A stretch of 64,000 bases of DNA, from the NCBI GenBank assembly GCA_030602315.1, contig JAUVZY010000009.1, positions 43,902 to 107,901 of the forward strand. The letters run 5' to 3'. Of this stretch, positions 32,114 to 40,953 are shown piece by piece. The first letter of the stretch is position 1. Each line of letters opens with the position of its first letter. The DNA comes from Pseudomonadaceae bacterium (GTDB lineage: Bacteria; Pseudomonadota; Gammaproteobacteria; Pseudomonadales; Pseudomonadaceae). The notes under the pieces were generated by a model. The model did not search any database and was not told the origin of the DNA. It was given only the letters and a program-made list of their open reading frames with translations. The position numbers and the translations under genes are program-made.

Positions 32114-34126
32114 ATGCCCCTGCGCCAGCGTCTCGAAAACCTGCCGGTCGGCCGCAAACTGCTGGTCGCGCTGATTGTGCTGCTCAGTGCCGTACTGCTG
32201 GTGGCCAATCTGGTGTTCATCAGCGCGGCCTACTGGATCTCCCGCCAGAGCACCGCCCCTCAGGCGATGCAGAGCATTGGCGAGCTGCTGGCGACGCCCG
32301 AACTGAGCCAGCGTGCCCTGGCCTCGCCAGCCGATGCGCAGTGGCTGCTCAGCCGGCTCAAGAGTTACGTGCCGCTGCGCGCGGCCGCCATCTACGACGC
32401 CGAAGGCCGGCGCCTGGCGCACCTCTACAGCGGCAGCGACCTGCGCGTTCCGCCGCATGTGGACGGACTGGCCGACTGGCGGCTCGCCGAGTTTCGCGCC
32501 AACCTGCTGATCGACCTGCCGCAGCCGGCCGGCCCGCCGGGACAATTGCTGCTGGTGGCCAGTAGCGAGCTGCCCGGCGCCTTCTTCACCGGCACGCTGA
32601 CCGCCAGCCTGGCGATCCTCGCCGTCAGCCTGCTGCTCTGGGGCTTGGTGGCGCGGCAGATACGCCGCTTCATCACCAAACCGATCCGCCGCCTGGAGGA
32701 ACTCTCGCGCCGCGTGACCCGCGAGGAGGACTATTCACTGCGCGCCCGTGCCCGCACCGATGACGAGATCGGCCACCTGGCCGACGCCTTCAACACCATG
32801 CTCTCGCGCATGCAGGCTCGCGAGAGCCAGCTGGAGCGGGCGCGGGACGACGCGCAGCGCGCCTTGAACGAATCCCAGGCGTTGGCCGAGGAAACCCGTC
32901 GCTCGAACCGCCTGCTCGAGCATGAGGTGAAGGTACGCAGCAAGATCGAGAAGAAGCTCACCGGCTTTCAGAATTACCTCAACAACATCATCGACTCGAT
33001 GCCTTCGGCGCTGATCGCGGTGGACGAGGAGTTGCAGGTGACGCAGTGGAATCAGGAAGCCAGCGCGCTCTCCGGCACGGCGCTCGAAGACGCGCTCGGG
33101 CGCCCGCTGCTGCAGGCGTTCGCCCCGCTCAAACCGTTCATCACCGAACTGCGCCGCTGCGCCAACGAACAGGAGGTCTCGCGCGTGGAGCGGGTGACCT
33201 GGCTGCGCGGCGACCAGCCCTACCACTACGAACTGACCTTCTATCCGCTGGTCGGCGGCGGCGGGCGTGGCGTGGTGTTGCGTATCGACGACATCACCGC
33301 ACGCATCAACCTCGAGGAGCTGATGGTGCAGTCGGAGAAGATGCGCTCGGTAGGCAGCCTCGCCGCCGGCATGGCGCACGAGATCAACAACCCGCTGGGC
33401 GCCATCTTGCACAACGCCCAGAACATCCGCCGGCGGCTGTCGCCGGAACTCGAGCGCAACCGCGAAGTGGCTCTGGCGACCGGCATCAGCCTGGAGGCGG
33501 TGAACCAGTACCTCGCCCAGCGCGAGATCCCCCAGCTGCTCGATGGCATCCAGCAAGCCGGCAGCCGCGCCGCGCGCATCGTCAGCCACATGCTCAGCTT
33601 CAGCCGCATGAGCGGGCGGCAGATGGGCGAGTGCAACCTGCCGGCGCTGATCGAACAGGCCCTGGAGATCGCCGGCAGCGATTTCGACCTGGCCGAGGGC
33701 TTCGACTTTCGCGCCATGCATATCGAGCGCGACCTCGACCCTGAACTCGAGCGCATTCCCTGCATTGCCAACGAGCTGGAGCAGGTGCTGCTCAACCTGC
33801 TGAAGAACGCCGCCCAGGCCATCCACCAGCGCGGCGACCACCAGCCAGGGCGCATCGCGGTGCGCACCCGGCTCAATCCGCCGTGGGCGGAGATCCAGGT
33901 GGAAGACAACGGCGCCGGGATGCCCGAGCACGTGCGCCAGCGGATTTTCGAGCCGTTTTTCACCACCAAGGAGGTCGGTCAGGGAACCGGGCTCGGCCTG
34001 TCCGTTTCGTATTTCATCATCACCAACAATCACAAGGGGCAGATGGAGGTGCACTCGCGGCCGGGCCACGGGACCACCTTTACCCTGCGCCTGCCACTGG
34101 GTGCGCCACGCGCCACCAACCGCTGA
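32114..34126 (+). CDS. Membrane sensor histidine kinase (HAMP-PAS-HisKA-HATPase)
   Basis: This is a 670-aa inner-membrane kinase. Two membrane helices (about 16-40 and 158-180) enclose a periplasmic sensor. A HAMP domain (about 178-235), coiled coil, PAS (about 288-395), HisKA with H422 in AAGMAHEINNPLGA (NtrB/DctB style) and HATPase (GQGTGLGLSVSYFII) follow. The P. aeruginosa kinase at the same position next to panE affects swarming and biofilm, as I recall. Phosphotransfer to the degenerate-GGDEF regulator upstream is inference. Confidence 0.9.
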   Translation: MPLRQRLENLPVGRKLLVALIVLLSAVLLVANLVFISAAYWISRQSTAPQAMQSIGELLATPELSQRALASPADAQWLLSRLKSYVPLRAAAIYDAEGRRLAHLYSGSDLRVPPHVDGLADWRLAEFRANLLIDLPQPAGPPGQLLLVASSELPGAFFTGTLTASLAILAVSLLLWGLVARQIRRFITKPIRRLEELSRRVTREEDYSLRARARTDDEIGHLADAFNTMLSRMQARESQLERARDDAQRALNESQALAEETRRSNRLLEHEVKVRSKIEKKLTGFQNYLNNIIDSMPSALIAVDEELQVTQWNQEASALSGTALEDALGRPLLQAFAPLKPFITELRRCANEQEVSRVERVTWLRGDQPYHYELTFYPLVGGGGRGVVLRIDDITARINLEELMVQSEKMRSVGSLAAGMAHEINNPLGAILHNAQNIRRRLSPELERNREVALATGISLEAVNQYLAQREIPQLLDGIQQAGSRAARIVSHMLSFSRMSGRQMGECNLPALIEQALEIAGSDFDLAEGFDFRAMHIERDLDPELERIPCIANELEQVLLNLLKNAAQAIHQRGDHQPGRIAVRTRLNPPWAEIQVEDNGAGMPEHVRQRIFEPFFTTKEVGQGTGLGLSVSYFIITNNHKGQMEVHSRPGHGTTFTLRLPLGAPRATNR

Positions 34127-34142
34127 CGGAACGCATGCCGCC

Positions 34143-34721
34143 ATGGGCAATCGACTCTCGAAAATCTACACACGCACCGGCGATGGCGGTGAGACGGGCC
34201 TTGCCGACGGCCGCCGCGTGGCCAAGGATCACCCGCGGGTGGAAGCCATGGGCGAGCTGGACACCTGCAACAGCCAACTCGGCGTGCTGCTCGCCGAACT
34301 GGACGCCGCCTGCCCCCGCCTGCCGGCGCTCGCCGAGGTGCGCCACGTGCTGGCGCCGTGTCAGCACCGCCTCTTCGATGTGGGCGGCGAACTGGCGATG
34401 CCCGAGTACCAGGCACTCGCCGCCGAGGAGATCGCGCGTCTGGAGGCGGCCATCGACCGCTGGAACGCCGAACTCGGGCCGCTCAAGGAATTCATCCTGC
34501 CCGGCGGCTCACGGCTGATCGCCCAGGCCCACCTGTGCCGCGCCATGGCGCGTACCGCCGAACGGCGCTGCCTGACCCTGCATGCCCGCGAGCCGCTGCG
34601 CCCAGAGCTTCTGGCCTACCTGAACCGCCTCTCGGACCTGCTGTTTGTCGCCGCGCGCCTGATCGCCCGCCGCGAGGGCCAGGCCGAGGTGCATTGGCAG
34701 GCGGCCGCCGCCCGTGCTTGA
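34143..34721 (+). CDS. ATP:cob(I)alamin adenosyltransferase, PduO type
   Basis: This is a 192-aa cytoplasmic enzyme that makes adenosylcobalamin. The family motifs KIYTRTGDGGETGLADG at the N-terminus and CRAMARTAERR with YLNRLSDLLFVAAR at the C-terminus are present. The ATG at 34143 is 16 nt after the kinase stop. Its last 8 nt overlap the next gene. Confidence 0.92.
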   Translation: MGNRLSKIYTRTGDGGETGLADGRRVAKDHPRVEAMGELDTCNSQLGVLLAELDAACPRLPALAEVRHVLAPCQHRLFDVGGELAMPEYQALAAEEIARLEAAIDRWNAELGPLKEFILPGGSRLIAQAHLCRAMARTAERRCLTLHAREPLRPELLAYLNRLSDLLFVAARLIARREGQAEVHWQAAAARA

Positions 34722-35736
34722 CCGGCGCGACGCGCGGCGCATGCGCCGCCGGGAAGGGCTGCACGCGGCCTGGGAGGGCTTCATCGTCCTCCTGGTCTGC
34801 GTCAACCTCACGCTGATCGTGTTCGACAGCCTGTTCGCCGTCGATCCACTGCGCGCGACCCTGGAGCGGCTGGCCCCCGACTTCGCCGCCTGGTACGACA
34901 GCCGCATCCACGCGCGCTTCGCGCTGATCGACCTTGGCTTCGTCGCCATCTTCGTGGCGGACGTGCTGCTGGGCTGGATCGTCTCGATCGCCGAGCGGCG
35001 CTACCGGCACTGGTACTACTACCCCTTCGCCCACTGGTACGACGTGCTCGGCTGCATCCCGCTGGCAGGTCTGCGCTGGCTGCGCGCGCTGCGCCTGGTG
35101 TCGCTGCTGATCCGCCTGCAACGCCTCGGGCTGATCGATGTGCGCCGCTGGGACAGCTACCAGTTCCTCAACCAGTACTACCAGCGCTTTCTCGACGAGC
35201 TGTCGAACCGGGTGATGGTGAAGATGTTTTCCCGCCTGCAGCAGGAGATCGGCACCAGCCATGACCTGGCCGAACGCCTGGTGCAGGAGGTGATCCGTCC
35301 GCGCAAGCAGCGTCTGCTCGACGACCTGTCGCTGCGCCTGCAGGCGATGCTCGAGGCCGGCTATCGGGACAACCGCGGCGCCATCGAAGGCTATGTCGGC
35401 GGGCTGATTCACCAGGCGCTGCGTGACAACGCCGAGATGCGCAACCTGCGCCGGCTGCCGCTGGGTGGACGGGTCGCCGACAGCCTCGACGGCGCGCTGG
35501 CGGATATCGCCGCGCGGCTGATCCAGGCAGCGGTCGCCGGGCTGCGCGGGCCGCAGTTCCAGGCCCTGGCGCAACGCCTGTCCGAACAGCTGTTCGAGGC
35601 CTGGCTGAGCCAGGGCGAGCAATCGGACCTCGCCCTCGAGGAGCTCCTGGTGGACATCATCGAAGTGCTCAAGCAGCAGATCGTCGAGCGCCAGTGGAGC
35701 GGCTTCGTCGGTCCGGAGCCGGCCGAACCGCTCTGA
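34714..35736 (+). CDS. Voltage-sensor-like membrane protein without a pore module
   Basis: This is a 340-aa protein. Hydrophobic helices at about 20-42, 68-92 and 103-119 precede an S4-like helix with Arg every third residue (R121, R124, R127, then R134, R137). No S5-pore-S6 or selectivity filter follows. The remaining 200 residues are soluble and helical (many Leu, Gln, Arg). Similar proteins are annotated as ion transporters, but this layout resembles an isolated voltage-sensing domain with a cytoplasmic tail. The GTG start overlaps the adenosyltransferase gene by 8 nt. Function is unknown. Confidence 0.75.
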   Translation: MLDRRDARRMRRREGLHAAWEGFIVLLVCVNLTLIVFDSLFAVDPLRATLERLAPDFAAWYDSRIHARFALIDLGFVAIFVADVLLGWIVSIAERRYRHWYYYPFAHWYDVLGCIPLAGLRWLRALRLVSLLIRLQRLGLIDVRRWDSYQFLNQYYQRFLDELSNRVMVKMFSRLQQEIGTSHDLAERLVQEVIRPRKQRLLDDLSLRLQAMLEAGYRDNRGAIEGYVGGLIHQALRDNAEMRNLRRLPLGGRVADSLDGALADIAARLIQAAVAGLRGPQFQALAQRLSEQLFEAWLSQGEQSDLALEELLVDIIEVLKQQIVERQWSGFVGPEPAEPL

Positions 35737-35737
35737 T

Positions 35738-36484
35738 TCAGCGCGGCCCCAGACGCGCGCCGATCACCATCTCGGTGACCCAGTTCACCAGGATCGTCGT
35801 GTAGGCCTGCTGGCAGGCCTCGCTGCTCAGCGCATGGTCGGCGCCGTCGATGATGCGATGGGTCAGCGAATGGCTTTTCTGCAGCGCCGCGCGATAGCTC
35901 ATGATGGTTTCGTGTGGCACCAGCGCATCATGCTCGGACTCCACCAGAAGCACGTCGCCGCGAAAATCGGTCAATGCCGCCAGCGCACGGTTATCCTCGG
36001 CCGGCACCCGCACATGGCGGTACACCTGCAGGTCCTCGCGATCCAGCCGCCGCTTGGGCTTGTCCCACTCGGCGTCGCGGTACAGCGCCGGCACCCGCAG
36101 CGCCAACCATTTCACCGGCCGCTGACTGGTCAGAATGGCGGCAAGGTAGCCGCCATAACTGGTGCCGATCACCGCGATCGACGAGCGATCCACGTGGGGA
36201 TGAGCCACCAGCCGATCGTAAGCGGCGAGCACATCACGCAGGTTGTGTTCGCGGCTGACCGTCTCCTGCTGGGCGACGGTCTCGGCGTGCCCGCGCAGGT
36301 CGAACGACAGGCAGATGCAGCCAAGCCCCGCCAGTCCTCGCGCGCGGGACAGGTCGCGCTCCTGGCTGCCGCCCCAGCCGTGGATGAACAGCACCCCCGG
36401 GATCTTCGCCTGGGGTTCGAGAAAGGTGCCGGCGATCTGCTCGCCGTCCACGTGGATCCGCACCGCGTCACAGCTCGCCAGCAT
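35738..36484 (-). CDS. Alpha/beta hydrolase
   Basis: This is a 248-aa soluble hydrolase. It has the oxyanion motif FIHGWGGS, a nucleophile elbow GTSYGG, an acid in VESEHDALVP and a catalytic His in DGADHALSS. It has no signal peptide. The substrate is unknown; related proteins are called dienelactone-hydrolase-like or acyl esterases. Its start overlaps the DUF3182 stop by 17 nt, so the two form one unit. Confidence 0.85.
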   Translation of the reverse strand: MLASCDAVRIHVDGEQIAGTFLEPQAKIPGVLFIHGWGGSQERDLSRARGLAGLGCICLSFDLRGHAETVAQQETVSREHNLRDVLAAYDRLVAHPHVDRSSIAVIGTSYGGYLAAILTSQRPVKWLALRVPALYRDAEWDKPKRRLDREDLQVYRHVRVPAEDNRALAALTDFRGDVLLVESEHDALVPHETIMSYRAALQKSHSLTHRIIDGADHALSSEACQQAYTTILVNWVTEMVIGARLGPR

Positions 36485-37586
36485 AGCCCTGCACCAGTAC
36501 GTACTTGCCGATCAGCCCCACCTGCGCATCCTCACCCTCGAACAACACGCTGGCCCCTGCCGGACGCGGCTGCCGGCCATAGAGTTCGCGCGAGGCGGCA
36601 CGCACCACCTGGCGCGTAGGCTCTGCGGCGAACACTTCCAACGCGGCGACCTCGGCACTGCTCGCCCCACCGATTCGCCAGGACTGCTCCAGTACGCCCG
36701 AGCGCCACTGCCCGTCGGCAGCGCGGCCACGCGCAACATCGTAATTGCGCCGCGAGGCGAAAAAGGCCGGAAAGCACTCTGCCGCCGCCTGGTCATAGAC
36801 CTGCGCCTGCGCCACGGCCAGGCGCACCGGCTCGGGCAGAGCCAGCGCCAGCAGGGCGGCAAAATCGCCCTGCACCACCACCAGATCCGAGCCGCCGTAC
36901 ACCTCTTCCCCCTGATTGTCGCGGGTCAGCCGCTGGCGGCCGTGATAGCTGATCAGCCGTCCGGCAAAACGCACCTGGCCCACTGAAATGGTCTCGACCT
37001 CGTCCAGATTGGCCTCGAGCACCACGCCGCAGCTGGCGAAATCGGCCGGATCGAGCGCTGCCAGGGCTTCGTCCAGCTCATCCAGCGCGCGAATGCAGCG
37101 CTGCCCGCGTCCGGCGGTGGCCAGGACCGGCTTGAGCCGCAGCGGTCCGTCCGCCAGCAGTCGAGCGGCCGCCTGCCGCGCGTCTGCCGGGGAAAAAGCC
37201 GTGAAGCCCGGCAGCACGCTGTCGCGCACACGCGCGCAAAACTCAGCGGACCAGCCAGCCGGCGCGTGCGCATCGGCACTGATCAACGGGTGAGTGATCG
37301 CTTTGGTTTCGATGAAGGGGCTGGGCACCACGCCGCCGAACAGATCGTCCTCATGGCGCAGACCGAGCGCGTGCGCCAGGTCGAGACCGACGATGGTTCC
37401 CGAGGGCACCAGGTAGCGCGGCCCCGGATACACGGCCTGGGGGTCGAAGTCTCCGCCGAAAACCAGCCCGCGCAGCGCCGCCAGGCGCCGGGCGAGCTGT
37501 TGATGCACCACGCGCTCGTGCTCGGGTTCGTGCCGGCGGTTGGGGTAGGTCAGCACCACCCCCGCCGCCTGAGGGCTGTTGCTCAT
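36468..37586 (-). CDS. DUF3182 family protein
   Basis: This is a 372-aa soluble protein. The segment RLKPVLATAGRGQRCI and the charged, strand-rich layout are reminiscent of ATP-grasp enzymes, but this is only a suggestion. The C-terminal part includes YDVARG and RPAGASVLFEGEDAQVG. It is transcribed first, followed by the overlapping hydrolase gene. No reaction can be named. Confidence 0.75.
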   Translation of the reverse strand: MSNSPQAAGVVLTYPNRRHEPEHERVVHQQLARRLAALRGLVFGGDFDPQAVYPGPRYLVPSGTIVGLDLAHALGLRHEDDLFGGVVPSPFIETKAITHPLISADAHAPAGWSAEFCARVRDSVLPGFTAFSPADARQAAARLLADGPLRLKPVLATAGRGQRCIRALDELDEALAALDPADFASCGVVLEANLDEVETISVGQVRFAGRLISYHGRQRLTRDNQGEEVYGGSDLVVVQGDFAALLALALPEPVRLAVAQAQVYDQAAAECFPAFFASRRNYDVARGRAADGQWRSGVLEQSWRIGGASSAEVAALEVFAAEPTRQVVRAASRELYGRQPRPAGASVLFEGEDAQVGLIGKYVLVQGYAGEL

Positions 37587-37683
37587 CGTGTCGCTCCACG
37601 GCCAGTTACTCACTACGACACGTATCGATGGGCAACTATCCGACGCCCATGCCAGGAGTCGCTGGCTGCAGAACGCACATAAA

Positions 37684-37723
37684 AAAGCGGCGCCCGGTCG
37701 GGAAACCCGCCGGGCGCCGCTTT
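37684..37723 (-). terminator. Intrinsic terminator of ahpC
   Basis: A 14-bp stem (37684-37697 and 37710-37723), read on the minus strand, is followed by a run of T residues. It lies about 85 bp past the ahpC stop. Confidence 0.85.
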
Positions 37724-37807
37724 CTGCCGGTTTTGAAGGCCGGCTCGACGATCGCCTGGGCTCAACACCCGACGATCGCAGGCGCGCAAGGCGCCTGCGT
37801 GGTCGAT

Positions 37808-38371
37808 TTAGATCTTGCCAACCAGGTCCAGGGACGGAGCCAGAGTGGCTTCGCCTTCCTTCCACTTGGCCGGGCAGACTTCGCCCGGATGCGAAGCGGT
37901 GTACTGAGCAGCCTTCAGCTTGCGCAGGGTTTCGGCCACGTCGCGGGCGATCTCGTTGGAGTGGATTTCCAGCGTCTTGATCACGCCTTCCGGGTTGACG
38001 ATGAAGGTGCCGCGCAGGGCCAGACCTTCTTCCGGGATGTGTACGCCGAAGGCATTGGTCAGCTGGTGGGTCGGGTCACCGATCAGCGGGAACTGGGCCT
38101 TGCCAACCGCCGGCGAGGTTTCGTGCCAGACCTTGTGCGAGAAGTGGGTATCGGTTGTGACGATGTAGACCTCTGCACCGGCCTTCTGGAACTCGGCGTA
38201 GTTGTTGGCGGCGTCTTCGATCTCGGTCGGGCAGTTGAAGGTGAAGGCAGCCGGCATGAAGATCAGCACGGACCACTTGCCGAGCAGCGACTCATTGGTG
38301 ACTTCGATGAACTTGCCATTGTGGAAAGCGTTGACTTTGAACGCGGGGACCTGGGTGTTGATCAACGACAT
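37808..38371 (-). CDS. ahpC: Alkyl hydroperoxide reductase subunit C (2-Cys peroxiredoxin)
   Basis: This is a 187-aa cytoplasmic peroxiredoxin. The peroxidatic Cys47 lies in FTFNCPTE and the resolving Cys166 in GEVCPAKW. The Asn before Cys47 is also usual in Pseudomonas AhpC. It reduces peroxides and normally takes electrons from AhpF, whose gene is not adjacent here. AAAGGAG precedes the start. An OxyR-like site lies about 70 bp upstream. Confidence 0.97.
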   Translation of the reverse strand: MSLINTQVPAFKVNAFHNGKFIEVTNESLLGKWSVLIFMPAAFTFNCPTEIEDAANNYAEFQKAGAEVYIVTTDTHFSHKVWHETSPAVGKAQFPLIGDPTHQLTNAFGVHIPEEGLALRGTFIVNPEGVIKTLEIHSNEIARDVAETLRKLKAAQYTASHPGEVCPAKWKEGEATLAPSLDLVGKI

Positions 38372-38440
38372 CAGCTAACTCCTTTAGAGGGTTCGGAACT
38401 AAGACGGGGCTAACGATAGCGCAGCCCGAAGCCTAACGTA

Positions 38441-38477
38441 ATTGATTAAGGCCATCGTCTGAATATGTTTTGACTAT
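38441..38477 (-). promoter_or_regulatory. OxyR-type operator of ahpC with downstream promoter
   Basis: On the minus strand four tetranucleotides, ATAG, ATAT, ATGG and CAAT, are each separated by exactly 7 nt. This is the OxyR spacing (ATAG-N7-CTAT-N7-ATAG-N7-CTAT), matching 4, 3, 3 and 3 of 4. A weak -35 (38441-38436) and a -10-like TATCGT (38418-38413) follow at 17-nt spacing, as expected of an activated promoter. Confidence 0.65.
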
Positions 38478-38532
38478 CGATCCACGCCCGCCGAGGCGGC
38501 ATCGGCAAAAGACCGGCAATCGGTGCCACGGT

Positions 38533-39477
38533 TCAATCAGGCCAGAAGGCCCGAATCGCCGCCACGCCCTGGGCACCGGCCTGGCGTGCCTGCGCCAGAT
38601 CGGCTGCGCTCAGCCCGCCCAACAGGTAAACCGGCTGGTTGAACCCGGCCAGCAACGGACTGATGCGCGACCAGCCCAACGGCGAGGCGTCCGGATGGCT
38701 CGCCGTGGCCTGCACCGGCGACAGCGTGGCGAAATCCACCTCCAGCGCCGTGGCCAGTTCCAGCTCGGCGGCATCATGACAAGACGCCGCCAGCCATTGC
38801 CCGGCGGGCACCGGGCGGCCCTGTCCGGCCAGCTCGCGCAACTGCGGGGCGGTAAGATGCCAGCCCGCGTCGGGAAAATCGGCCGTCCATTCCAGCGGCC
38901 CCTTGAGCATCAACCGGGCACGCCCGGCGCACAGCGCCAGCACCTGCTCCGCCAGGCACCGATAAGCCGCTGGCGCAAGCGACGGCGCGCGCAGTTGCAC
39001 CAGGCGGATACCGCCTTCGAGCGCCCGTGAAAGACCCGCGAGCAACCGCGCCGGGGGTATGCCATCGGGGGTGATCAGATAACGCTCGGGCAATCGCGCG
39101 GCCGCCATGATCGGCCGGTTGGCCGCGGGAAACTCGTAAGCCGGCAACTGCTCGGGCGCGACCCACGCCAGCGGCTGGCCCTCGGCACCGTGCGGTTCAC
39201 CGGTAAAGGCCAGCACTTCCCAGACGTCCAGCAGCACCTGCTTGTCCGGATAGTCATGACGAACCTGAATCAGCGGACCGGCACGGGTGACGCCGATGCC
39301 GAGCTCCTCGTGCAGCTCGCGCGCCAGCGCCGCCTCAACACCCTCGCCCGCCTCGACCTTGCCACCGGGGAATTCCCACAACCCGCCCTGATGCTTGTCT
39401 GGCGGGCGCTTGGCGATCAGCACACGCCCGCCATCATCCCGGATGACCGCCGCGGCGACATGGATTCGTTTGCTCAT
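38533..39477 (-). CDS. Nudix hydrolase fused to a ThiE-like domain (MutT/thiamine-phosphate-synthase type)
   Basis: This is a 314-aa protein. An N-terminal MutT-like Nudix domain (about 1-128) has the complete Nudix box at about 38-61 (GGKVEAGEGVEAALARELHEELG). A C-terminal domain (about 135-314) resembles thiamine monophosphate synthase, with LVQLRAP and YLLGGLSAADL. This fusion is common in Pseudomonas, where it is usually credited with 8-oxo-dGTP clean-up; whether the second half has activity is unclear. It is downstream of argJ. Confidence 0.88.
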   Translation of the reverse strand: MSKRIHVAAAVIRDDGGRVLIAKRPPDKHQGGLWEFPGGKVEAGEGVEAALARELHEELGIGVTRAGPLIQVRHDYPDKQVLLDVWEVLAFTGEPHGAEGQPLAWVAPEQLPAYEFPAANRPIMAAARLPERYLITPDGIPPARLLAGLSRALEGGIRLVQLRAPSLAPAAYRCLAEQVLALCAGRARLMLKGPLEWTADFPDAGWHLTAPQLRELAGQGRPVPAGQWLAASCHDAAELELATALEVDFATLSPVQATASHPDASPLGWSRISPLLAGFNQPVYLLGGLSAADLAQARQAGAQGVAAIRAFWPD

Positions 39478-39538
39478 GGGTGTCTTCAAACAATCGGAGC
39501 GGGCACGGCCGCTGGCGCGGCCGTGCCGGTTGCCGTGC

Positions 39539-40756
39539 TCAGGTCCGGTACTCGGCGTTGATCTTGACGTACTCGTGGGAGAGGTCGGTGGTCCAGATCG
39601 TCTCGCTGCAGTTGCCGCGCCCCAGCTCGATGCGGATGGTGATTTCCTCGCGGGCCATCACCGCCGCGCCCTGCGCTTCGGTGTAGCTGGCGGCGCGGCC
39701 GCCCTGGCTGGCAATGCAGACCTCGCCGAGGAACACGTCGATCTTGCTGACATCCAGGTTCGCCACGCCGGCATAGCCGACGGCGGCGAGAATGCGCCCC
39801 CAGTTCGGGTCGGAGGCGAACAGCGCGGTCTTGATCAGCGGCGAATGGGCCACCGCATAGCCAACATCCAGGCACTCCTGGAAGGTGGCGCCGCCGTTGA
39901 CCTGCACGGTGACGAACTTGGTCGCGCCTTCGCCATCGCGGACGATGGCCTGGGCAATTTCCATGAACACCTCGAACACCGCCTGCTTGAGCTTGCCGAA
40001 CAGCTCGCCGGCCGCCTCGGTGATTTCCGGCAGGGCCGCCTGGCCGGTGGCGATCAGCATGCAGCAGTCATTGGTGGAGGTGTCGCCATCGATGGTGATG
40101 CGATTGAACGACTTGTTCGCCGCATCGCGCACCAGATCCTGCAGCACCTCGCGGGCGACCTTGGCGTCGGTAGCGATGTAACCGAGCATGGTGGCCATGT
40201 TCGGCCGGATCATCCCCGCGCCCTTGCTGATACCGGTCACGGTGACGGTGACGCCAGCGTGCTCAAACTGCCGGCTGGCACCCTTGGGCAGGGTATCGGT
40301 GGTCATGATGCCGGTGGCCGCCTCGGCCCAGTGGTCCGGTGCCAGGTCGTCCAGAGCGGCCTGCAGGGCGGCCTCGATCTTTTCCACGGGCAAAGGCTCA
40401 CCGATCACGCCGGTGGAAAACGGCAGGATCGCCTGCTCGCTGACCCCGGTCAGCGCCGCCAGGCTGGCGCAGGTGCGGCGGGCGTTTTCCAGGCCCTGCG
40501 GACCGGTGCCGGCGTTGGCGTTGCCGGTGTTGGTCAGCAGATAGCGCACATCGCCGGCCAGGCGCTCGCGCGTGATCAGCACCGGCGCGGCGCAGAAAGC
40601 GTTGGTGGTGGTGACACCGGCCAAGCGCGAACCTTCCGCGCAGCGCATGATGACCACATCCTTGCGGCCCGGGCGCTTGATGCCGGCCGAGGCGATGCCC
40701 AGCTCGAAGCCGGGAACCGGATGCAGGGTGGGAAGAGGACCAAGACCGACTGCCAT
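39539..40756 (-). CDS. argJ: Bifunctional ornithine acetyltransferase / N-acetylglutamate synthase
   Basis: This is a 405-aa enzyme of arginine synthesis that recycles the acetyl group. The self-cleavage site Thr lies in RPNMATMLG, which splits the precursor into alpha and beta chains. The C-terminus HEYVKINAEYRT is typical. The start at 40756 has CAGGAG upstream. It lies between secA and the Nudix fusion, all leftward. Confidence 0.96.
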   Translation of the reverse strand: MAVGLGPLPTLHPVPGFELGIASAGIKRPGRKDVVIMRCAEGSRLAGVTTTNAFCAAPVLITRERLAGDVRYLLTNTGNANAGTGPQGLENARRTCASLAALTGVSEQAILPFSTGVIGEPLPVEKIEAALQAALDDLAPDHWAEAATGIMTTDTLPKGASRQFEHAGVTVTVTGISKGAGMIRPNMATMLGYIATDAKVAREVLQDLVRDAANKSFNRITIDGDTSTNDCCMLIATGQAALPEITEAAGELFGKLKQAVFEVFMEIAQAIVRDGEGATKFVTVQVNGGATFQECLDVGYAVAHSPLIKTALFASDPNWGRILAAVGYAGVANLDVSKIDVFLGEVCIASQGGRAASYTEAQGAAVMAREEITIRIELGRGNCSETIWTTDLSHEYVKINAEYRT

Positions 40757-40857
40757 GGAGACGCTCCTGAAAGGATAGAGGGATGGGGACGTGGCGCAGG
40801 CTGCGCCGGATGGTTCGTTATGCAGGCCCCAGCGGAAACCGCCAGGCCCAACTGCCA

Positions 40858-40950
40858 CGGACCCGCCAGGCATGGGCTTGGCCCTTCCTGGCGGGTCCGC
40901 GTCGGATCAGCAAGACATCCGGCCGTCATCGGCGAACCGATGACGGCCGG
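40858..40950 (-). terminator. Two tandem hairpins between secA and argJ
   Basis: The first dyad pairs 40858-40870 with 40887-40899. The second, next to the secA stop, is a perfect 14-bp stem with a 4-nt loop (40919-40950). Neither has a clear T-run, so they are probable but imperfect terminators of secA. The 197-bp gap shows no gene. Confidence 0.55.
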
Positions 40951-40953
40951 ACC

